Positions 61,640 through 64,000 of a stretch of DNA of 64,000 nucleotides are shown here, piece after piece (position 1 is the stretch's first letter; the number at the start of each line of letters is the position of its first letter). The position numbers and the translations under genes are program-made. The stretch is taken from the NCBI GenBank assembly GCA_017542145.1, contig JAFXXQ010000047.1:62001-126000 (forward strand). The letters are read 5' to 3'. Origin of the DNA: Bacteroidaceae bacterium. Its GTDB lineage: Bacteria; Bacteroidota; Bacteroidia; Bacteroidales; Bacteroidaceae. Below the pieces are notes generated by a model that worked only from the letters and a program-made list of their open reading frames with translations, was not told where the DNA came from and did not search any database.

Positions 61640-62752
61640 TCAGACGCCGATAACCCATTTGCTACCAGGAAGGTAAGAAAGCACTTTAGTGGTAAGGGCG
61701 CAGCAGATGAACGTGCAAATGGCTATGAGGGGAATGGATGCCCAGACGGGTACGACGGGCGATGCAGCACCACCCGAGCCGATAAACAGCACCACGAAGA
61801 GGTGGAGCCATAGCAGATGCATCAGGTACATGCCGAAGGAGAGCTTCGAAAGCGATACGACAAGGCGCGGCGCACGTTCACGACGCATACTGGTGAAAAG
61901 CAGCAGTACACCAAAGGTTGCCAGCACGACGTTAGGCGTGCAGAACTCCCAACCCCACTCCAGCTCAGGCGTCTCAATCAGCTGACCTGAGACACCCTTC
62001 AGCCAGAACGACCAAGCAGTAAAGGCAGCCCCCACGATGAGGCATGCAGCCCCTACCCCACGACGCAACGAGACGCCCCAACTGAGATGGAAGCGCACGT
62101 AGTGAGCCAGCACCAGATAACCAAGGTAGCCAGCAAAATACCATAGCATATGATACTGGTTCCAGAAGCATTCGCCCCACAGTTCGGGAGCGACGAAGCG
62201 ATGGATATAGCGCATGAAGCAGGCCACGATGAAAAGCCCGATAAAGATGCGCTCCTCCTTTGCCGTAGCACGCTCAAGCCAAGGGGAGATGATAGGGATG
62301 AAGAGGTAGAGCCCCAACAGGGGATACATGAACCACAGATGCCCAGCCATAGAGGGGAAGTTCCAAGGCAGGAGCTTGAGGTCGGAGATGGACTGCTGCC
62401 AAGTCATACCTCCCCACAACAGGGGCAGGAAGGTGTAGATGAGCATGAAAGCCACCATAGGCGGCACGACACGCAGGAAACGTTTCCGATAGAAACTGCC
62501 CATGGTCTCTCCCTTCTTCATAGGAACAAGGAGATAGGCCGAAATGACCATGAACATCGGTACCGCAATACGTGAGCAGCCATCGTAGAGCGCCACGAAC
62601 AGACGGTTCGACTCGTTCATGAGCATGGACATATTTCCAGCCAAGCCCGATGAATCGGCACCATAGAAATTCTCGGCGGCATGTACCAGCATCACCAGGA
62701 AACAGGCCACGACGCGCATGTAATCGGCAAAGACTACGCGTTCTTTCTCCAT
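61640..62752 (-). CDS. Acyltransferase-3 family membrane protein
   Basis: 370 residues with about ten hydrophobic helices. N-terminal RVVFADYMRVVACFLVMLVHAAENFYG contains the R/H region typical of OafA/NodX-type acyltransferases; GHLWFMYPLLGLYLFIPIIS is the other conserved segment. Members transfer acetyl or succinyl groups to surface polysaccharides. Target unknown. It ends a dnaE-trxA-small protein-acyltransferase run with 24 bp before it. Confidence 0.87.
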   Translation of the reverse strand: MEKERVVFADYMRVVACFLVMLVHAAENFYGADSSGLAGNMSMLMNESNRLFVALYDGCSRIAVPMFMVISAYLLVPMKKGETMGSFYRKRFLRVVPPMVAFMLIYTFLPLLWGGMTWQQSISDLKLLPWNFPSMAGHLWFMYPLLGLYLFIPIISPWLERATAKEERIFIGLFIVACFMRYIHRFVAPELWGECFWNQYHMLWYFAGYLGYLVLAHYVRFHLSWGVSLRRGVGAACLIVGAAFTAWSFWLKGVSGQLIETPELEWGWEFCTPNVVLATFGVLLLFTSMRRERAPRLVVSLSKLSFGMYLMHLLWLHLFVVLFIGSGGAASPVVPVWASIPLIAICTFICCALTTKVLSYLPGSKWVIGV

Positions 62753-62776
62753 AAAGAGTGTGGTAATTGGGAGAAA

Positions 62777-63112
62777 CTACACTTCGTCGGGGCCGTCAAG
62801 TTGTTCGCCGAACTCCAGTTCGCCTGCCACAATCTGTATCATCTCGTCGAGGTCGAAAGTGCCGACATTGTGTTTTTTGGCTTCCTTTACGAGATACTGG
62901 GCAACGGCTTCCACATCGACATCAACACAGCCGTCGGCATCGGGTTCCTGGTCGAAAACGCCGTTGTCGCAGTAGTAATCGCTAATCGTGTCGAGGAAAA
63001 ATTCCAGGTCATCGTCCGAAAGCTTCTCCTTCAAATCCGCAGAAATGTAATTTCGGATGAACTCGATGGTCTTGTCGTCATCGAGGTCTTCAAGCATAAA
63101 TTCGTCAGCCAT
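62777..63112 (-). CDS. Small acidic conserved protein
   Basis: 111 residues, very acidic (about one third D/E). MLEDLDDDKTIEFIRNYISADLKEKL and TISDYYCDNGVFD look helical; ELEFGEQLDGPDEV ends it. No known domain recognised. Similar small acidic proteins follow trxA in other Bacteroidales as I recall, but without assigned function. 25 bp after trxA. Confidence 0.75.
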   Translation of the reverse strand: MADEFMLEDLDDDKTIEFIRNYISADLKEKLSDDDLEFFLDTISDYYCDNGVFDQEPDADGCVDVDVEAVAQYLVKEAKKHNVGTFDLDEMIQIVAGELEFGEQLDGPDEV

Positions 63113-63137
63113 AGGACAAAGGGATTAATAATTAAGA

Positions 63138-63449
63138 TTAGAGTAAGGCGTTGATTTTATCGACATAGACCTGCTTGGGGGCAGCACCTACTTGCTTGTC
63201 AACCAGCTGGCCGTCCTTGAAAAACATGACGGTTGGGATGTTGCGGATGCCATACTTGACGGGAAGGTCAACGGCCTCATCAACGTCGCATTTGCCGATA
63301 ACGACGCGCCCTTCATACTCGGCGGCAAGCGCCTCGATGGTGGGAGCAAGTGCACGACAAGGGCCGCACCACGTAGCCCAAAAATCTACCACAACAGGCT
63401 TGCCTTCGGCAAGGACCTGATCAAAATTGCTGTCTGTAATCTGTAACAT
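63138..63449 (-). CDS. trxA: Thioredoxin
   Basis: 103 residues. Active site WCGPCR with Cys28 and Cys31, cis-Pro segment IRNIPTVMFF, and the buried Asp in VVVDFWA. Cytoplasmic disulfide reductase for ribonucleotide reductase and other partners. Follows dnaE by 56 bp, the common Bacteroidales order. Confidence 0.96.
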   Translation of the reverse strand: MLQITDSNFDQVLAEGKPVVVDFWATWCGPCRALAPTIEALAAEYEGRVVIGKCDVDEAVDLPVKYGIRNIPTVMFFKDGQLVDKQVGAAPKQVYVDKINALL

Positions 63450-63505
63450 AACGAATAATTTAACTATTTAACAATTTACTATGTTGTTTCTCCTATAATC
63501 CTTTT

Positions 63506-64000
63506 TTAGTTGAGGCGGAAGTCGAGGCCAGGATGGTTTTTAATGTAGCTGATCATATCGTCCGTCACATTCACCCTATTGGAACGGGAGCCAAGCTTCG
63601 CTTTCATGGACTGCCCGGAGGTATGGACTTCAAAGTTCAGCGTTACCTTGCCGGGATTTGCCTTCATTATATCCGATAAATCAAAGATAAGCGACTCGCT
63701 GAGTGCTGAAAGTTCGATTATAATCGTCAACTGATGGATGAGCGTATCCTTGACTTCGGGCAACAGACGGATGGAGAGGATGGCCAACTCCAATTCAGTC
63801 TCCTTGTACTTTCGCGGTCTTACTTCCGCTTCTATATAAAGGAAATAGCCTACGCTGTATTTGCCCTTGTTGTTCATCCAGTCGTTACCAAAGAACGTGA
63901 GCTCGTGGGTGCCCGTGAAGTCCTCAAGCACCACCTTACCGTAGGGCATATCGCGTTTTGTCCGAAGTTCTTTTTGTTCAACGACAATACCGCCCATCGT
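63506..64000 (-). CDS. dnaE: DNA polymerase III alpha subunit, C-terminal end (5' part outside window)
   Basis: The last 164 codons, still open at the window edge. The OB-fold region GGIVVEQKELRTKRDMPYGK, VVLEDFTGTHELTFFGNDW and the following AILSIRLLPEVKD match the DnaE C-terminus. The final ~80 residues resemble the tau-interaction domain. Catalytic PHP and palm domains lie outside. Replicative polymerase. Confidence 0.92.
   Translation of the reverse strand, partial: TMGGIVVEQKELRTKRDMPYGKVVLEDFTGTHELTFFGNDWMNNKGKYSVGYFLYIEAEVRPRKYKETELELAILSIRLLPEVKDTLIHQLTIIIELSALSESLIFDLSDIMKANPGKVTLNFEVHTSGQSMKAKLGSRSNRVNVTDDMISYIKNHPGLDFRLN

Overview
The window looks like a chromosomal segment of a Bacteroidales bacterium, most likely a Prevotellaceae-like plant-polysaccharide degrader of the gut or rumen. 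Grounds: about fifteen promoters of the Bacteroidota type (-7 box TAnnTTTG, several with TTTG 17-20 bp upstream), a TonB-dependent receptor, class III fructose-bisphosphatase, BACON-domain lipoproteins, the mutY-ssb-gldE and dnaE-trxA neighbourhoods, the HU / 29-residue basic protein / RNase G block, and a tmRNA with tag GENNYALAA. No Shine-Dalgarno consensus stands out, and several starts are GTG. Genus is inference.

Layout. 1-5.2 kb: end of a TonB receptor plus a PnuC-type transporter, then MBL hydrolase/murB facing pheS-nth. 5.5 kb: tRNA-Thr(CGT). 5.6-9.2 kb: GH78 rhamnosidase and NudC. 9.2-18.6 kb: 5'-nucleotidase-like lipoprotein, fbp, manA, SPOR lipoprotein coupled to a sugar aminotransferase, CBM9-like protein, NSS symporter. 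18.6-27.3 kb: GH71/99-like protein, ubiE, GH43, HD protein, MscS channel, GH3 and a PPTase. 27.2-33.9 kb: gldE, ssb, mutY, HU, 29-residue protein, rng, mltG. 34-36.6 kb: GH51 arabinofuranosidase and DMT transporter. 36.7-41.3 kb: an uncharacterised three-gene secreted module (LPP20-like proteins and a proline-rich transglutaminase-like protein). 41.4-47 kb: a structured-RNA candidate, a BACON/FISUMP lipoprotein, a repeat-rich gap, a RelE-like toxin-antitoxin pair and ssrA. 47.1-51.6 kb: a mannan operon (GH26, GH130, GPH symporter, SGNH esterase). 52-58.5 kb: a BACON/FISUMP lipoprotein with a beta-barrel partner, then a xylan group (GH67, GH43, GPH symporter). 58.5-64 kb: haem-motif PD40 lipoprotein and DUF6057-type partner, acyltransferase, small acidic protein, trxA, and the 3' end of dnaE.

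How it works together: GH3, GH51, GH43 and GH67 with a pentoside transporter fit breakdown of glucuronoarabinoxylan. GH26, GH130 and a second transporter fit mannan or glucomannan phosphorolysis. No SusC/SusD pair is present in the window, so outer-membrane import must be encoded elsewhere.

The most striking non-gene signal is a set of short dispersed repeats. They fill the intergenic gaps and have apparently entered coding sequences: fbp and mutY carry repeat-like peptide inserts, and in the GH67 gene repeat-derived codons sit where the N-terminal domain should be and also encode the signal peptide. Other unexplained structures are 70-bp repeats in the ssrA leader, a 294-bp nested inverted-repeat element, two arrays of exactly 21-bp period, and a terminated, highly folded RNA at 41.5 kb.
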